From JBAYVY01 sp041674345 (lineage in GTDB: Bacteria > Planctomycetota > Phycisphaerae > Phycisphaerales > Zrk34), in NCBI GenBank assembly GCA_041674345.1, contig JBAYVY010000049.1:1-14038 (forward strand): a DNA stretch of 14,038 bases, in the 5' to 3' direction. How positions within the stretch are numbered: position 1 is the stretch's first letter; every line of letters starts with the position of its first letter. Shown here piece by piece: positions 12,372 through 14,038 of this stretch. A program made the position numbers and the translations under genes. Under the pieces are notes generated by a model. That model saw nothing but the letters and a program-made list of their open reading frames with translations, made no database searches and was not told the origin of the DNA.

Positions 12372-13796
12372 ATGTTCGGCACACTTTATCTGATTTCCGA
12401 GTGGATCATACGCATCGTGATGGTGCCGGTGGCGACGCGCCGTCGTCAGCCGGTGGCGGCATTGGCGTGGCTGGCGGTGATCTTCGCGCTGCCTTGGCCT
12501 GGGCTGGTGGTGTATCTGTTGTTCGCCGGCACGGGGCTGGGCAAACAGCGGGCCAAGCGTCACGCGGCGGTGGTGGAGGCGATGAAGAGAGTGGACCGGC
12601 TGGCGCTGACGCGCGACTTCGCGGTGCGCCCCGAAATCGCCGCCGAACACCAGGCGCTCATCAACGTGGCGATGAACATGGCGGGCCGGCCGATTCTCGC
12701 CGGTCACAACGCCGATCTGATCGCCGACACCGACGTGATGATCGAGCGGCTGATCGCCGACATCGACGCGGCGGAACATCACGTGCATCTGCTGTTCTAC
12801 ATTTACCGGGACGACGCGACGGGCCGGCGCGTGGCCGAGGCGCTGGCGCTGGCCAAGCGGCGGGGCGTGCAGTGCCGGGTGCTGGTCGATGCGGCGGGAT
12901 CCCGCCGGTTGATCGGCGCGCTGCCGAAGTTTTTCGCGGCGAACAAAATCGAGTTCCACCGCGTGTTGCCGGTGAATCCGATACGAAGCCGGCTGGCGCG
13001 GGTCGATCTGCGCAACCATCGCAAACTGGCCGTGATCGACGGACGCATCGCGTACACGGGCAGTCAGAACATCGTCGATGCGAACTACGGCCACGATGAT
13101 CTGGCGTGGCATGATCTGATGGTGCGGCTGACCGGCCCGGCGGTGACGCATTTGCAGACGGTGTTTCTCGAAGACTGGTATTCGACGACGGACGACGTGC
13201 TGGAAGACCCGGCGATGATCCGCGTACCGGCGTTGCCCGGTGAGGGCGATGTGAGCGTGCAGGTGGTTCCGTCGGGGCCGATTTATCCGACCGACGCGCT
13301 GCAAAATCTCGTAGTGCAGGCGATCCACTCGGCGCAGCGGCGATTGATTCTGACCAGCCCCTATTTCGTGCCGGACGAGCCGGCATTGTTGGCGCTGAAG
13401 GTGGCGGTGATGCGCGGGGCGAGGGTCGATCTGGTCGTGCCGGCGGGAGGCGATCATCCGGTCGTCACCGCCGCGGGGCGGGCGTATTTCGATGAACTGC
13501 TCGAAGCGGGTGTGAACATTCATCTGTATCGTGACGGGCTGCTGCATTCCAAAACGATGACCGTCGATGATGCGTTCGCCATGATCGGCTCGGCCAATTT
13601 CGACATCCGTTCGTTCAATCTCAACTTCGAGTTGAACCTGCTGTTGTACGGCCCGGCGATCACCGCGAAACTTCGGCTCCTTCAGCAGCAATACATCGAA
13701 CAATCCGACGCGCTGACGCTCGCATCGTGGCGGCGGCGGACGGGATGGCGAACGATGATCGACAATGCCGCGAAGCTGCTGAGTCCGATTCTGTGA
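12372..13796 (+). CDS. cls: Cardiolipin synthase (phospholipase D family)
   Basis: The enzyme joins two phosphatidylglycerol molecules (or related substrates) into cardiolipin at the inner membrane. The 474-residue product has two N-terminal membrane helices (about 5-22 and 30-53, PLDNc-type, LAWLAVIFALPWPGLVVYLL). Two HKD catalytic motifs follow: H216-x-K218-x4-D223 (NHRKLAVIDGRIAYTGSQN) and H392-x-K394-x4-D399 (LHSKTMTVDDAFAMIGSANF). The length is typical for Cls. The open frame extends upstream to 12177, but those residues come from repeat DNA. The ATG at 12372 gives the expected N-terminus (MFGTLYLISEWIIRIVMVPV). No ribosome site is obvious. The stop codon is one base from the stop of the convergent gene on the right. 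No CCCCCGGAA motif occurs in this gene. Confidence 0.94.
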   Translation: MFGTLYLISEWIIRIVMVPVATRRRQPVAALAWLAVIFALPWPGLVVYLLFAGTGLGKQRAKRHAAVVEAMKRVDRLALTRDFAVRPEIAAEHQALINVAMNMAGRPILAGHNADLIADTDVMIERLIADIDAAEHHVHLLFYIYRDDATGRRVAEALALAKRRGVQCRVLVDAAGSRRLIGALPKFFAANKIEFHRVLPVNPIRSRLARVDLRNHRKLAVIDGRIAYTGSQNIVDANYGHDDLAWHDLMVRLTGPAVTHLQTVFLEDWYSTTDDVLEDPAMIRVPALPGEGDVSVQVVPSGPIYPTDALQNLVVQAIHSAQRRLILTSPYFVPDEPALLALKVAVMRGARVDLVVPAGGDHPVVTAAGRAYFDELLEAGVNIHLYRDGLLHSKTMTVDDAFAMIGSANFDIRSFNLNFELNLLLYGPAITAKLRLLQQQYIEQSDALTLASWRRRTGWRTMIDNAAKLLSPIL

Positions 13797-13797
13797 T

Positions 13798-14038
13798 TCA
13801 ACGTTTGGTGCGACCCCGTGCCCGCTGTTGAGCGGCGCGCATCGCATCGAGCATGTTTTCCGTCGAGGTTTCCGCGGGTACTTCGGTTGTCGCCGGTGAA
13901 GTTTTCCGCGGGCGATGCGGTGTTGCGTCCGCCTGCGTTTCCGCTTGCTTCAATACCTTCTTCCGCGACCGCGTATCACCCCGCATCGCCAGCAGCCCGC
14001 TGCGACGCTCGAATATCTCCGCCAGCAGCACCGTCAGC
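13798..14038 (-). CDS. C-terminal fragment of an unidentified protein (5' end beyond window)
   Basis: The frame is open to the right edge, giving 79 residues that begin LTVLLAEIFERRSGLLAMRG and end in a basic tail (MRAAQQRARGRTKR). The first ~30 residues look like the end of a folded helical domain; the rest is Thr/Ala/Arg-rich and probably disordered. I do not recognise the family. A GTG at 14031 could be read as a start, but codons continue in frame upstream to the edge, so a longer gene is more likely. It converges on cls with a single base between the two stop codons, leaving no room for a terminator between them. Confidence 0.6.
   Translation of the reverse strand, partial: LTVLLAEIFERRSGLLAMRGDTRSRKKVLKQAETQADATPHRPRKTSPATTEVPAETSTENMLDAMRAAQQRARGRTKR

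Noticed and set aside
11801..13099. 432-residue plus-strand open frame spanning two genes and repeats
   Set aside because: Wrong frame of the anti-sigma-like and cls genes joined through the repeat region.
12360..13847. 495-residue minus-strand open frame
   Set aside because: Antisense of cls, which has two HKD motifs; the His/Arg/Gln-rich product is a shadow.

Overview
The window is GC-rich bacterial chromosome. Three things suggest a planctomycete, possibly of the Phycisphaerae: high GC, many ECF sigma/anti-sigma pairs and LTXXQ periplasmic proteins, and abundant palindromic or simple-sequence repeats between and inside genes. This is an inference from style; no rRNA or other taxonomic marker is present. 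I see no tRNA, rRNA or CRISPR array.

Layout. From 5228 leftward lies a co-oriented minus-strand run: an ECF sigma factor, a zinc-finger anti-sigma factor, two LTXXQ/Spy-like envelope proteins, then the secretion or pilus ATPase GspE/PilB and its membrane partner GspF/PilC, which runs off the left edge. The first three genes are joined by ATGA overlaps, and gspE and gspF abut exactly. Rightward from 5570 come mraY (lipid I synthesis), a small lipoprotein, a membrane-anchored TPR/YfgM-like protein overlapping (ATGA) an RluD-type pseudouridine synthase, then a second ECF sigma factor, a putative second anti-sigma protein and a cardiolipin synthase. The C-terminal end of one more minus-strand gene lies at the right edge. 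Most products act at or on the cell envelope.

The unusual part is the repeat content. (1) A short motif, CCCCCGGAAGT, occurs ten times exactly, and its core CCCCCGGAA at least eighteen times, on both strands. It lies in intergenic DNA, protein linkers and C-terminal tails and is read in five of the six possible frames, so it seems to spread or be kept at DNA level. (2) Two direct copies of a ~133-bp long-palindrome element bracket mraY. (3) Two copies of a ~140-bp non-coding element with terminal and internal inverted repeats are present. One is flanked by a perfect 9-bp direct repeat and sits inside an older hairpin element, which marks it as a MITE-like mobile element. (4) A heptamer tandem repeat lies in the first codons of the pseudouridine synthase. 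(5) A perfect hairpin is embedded in the gspF linker.
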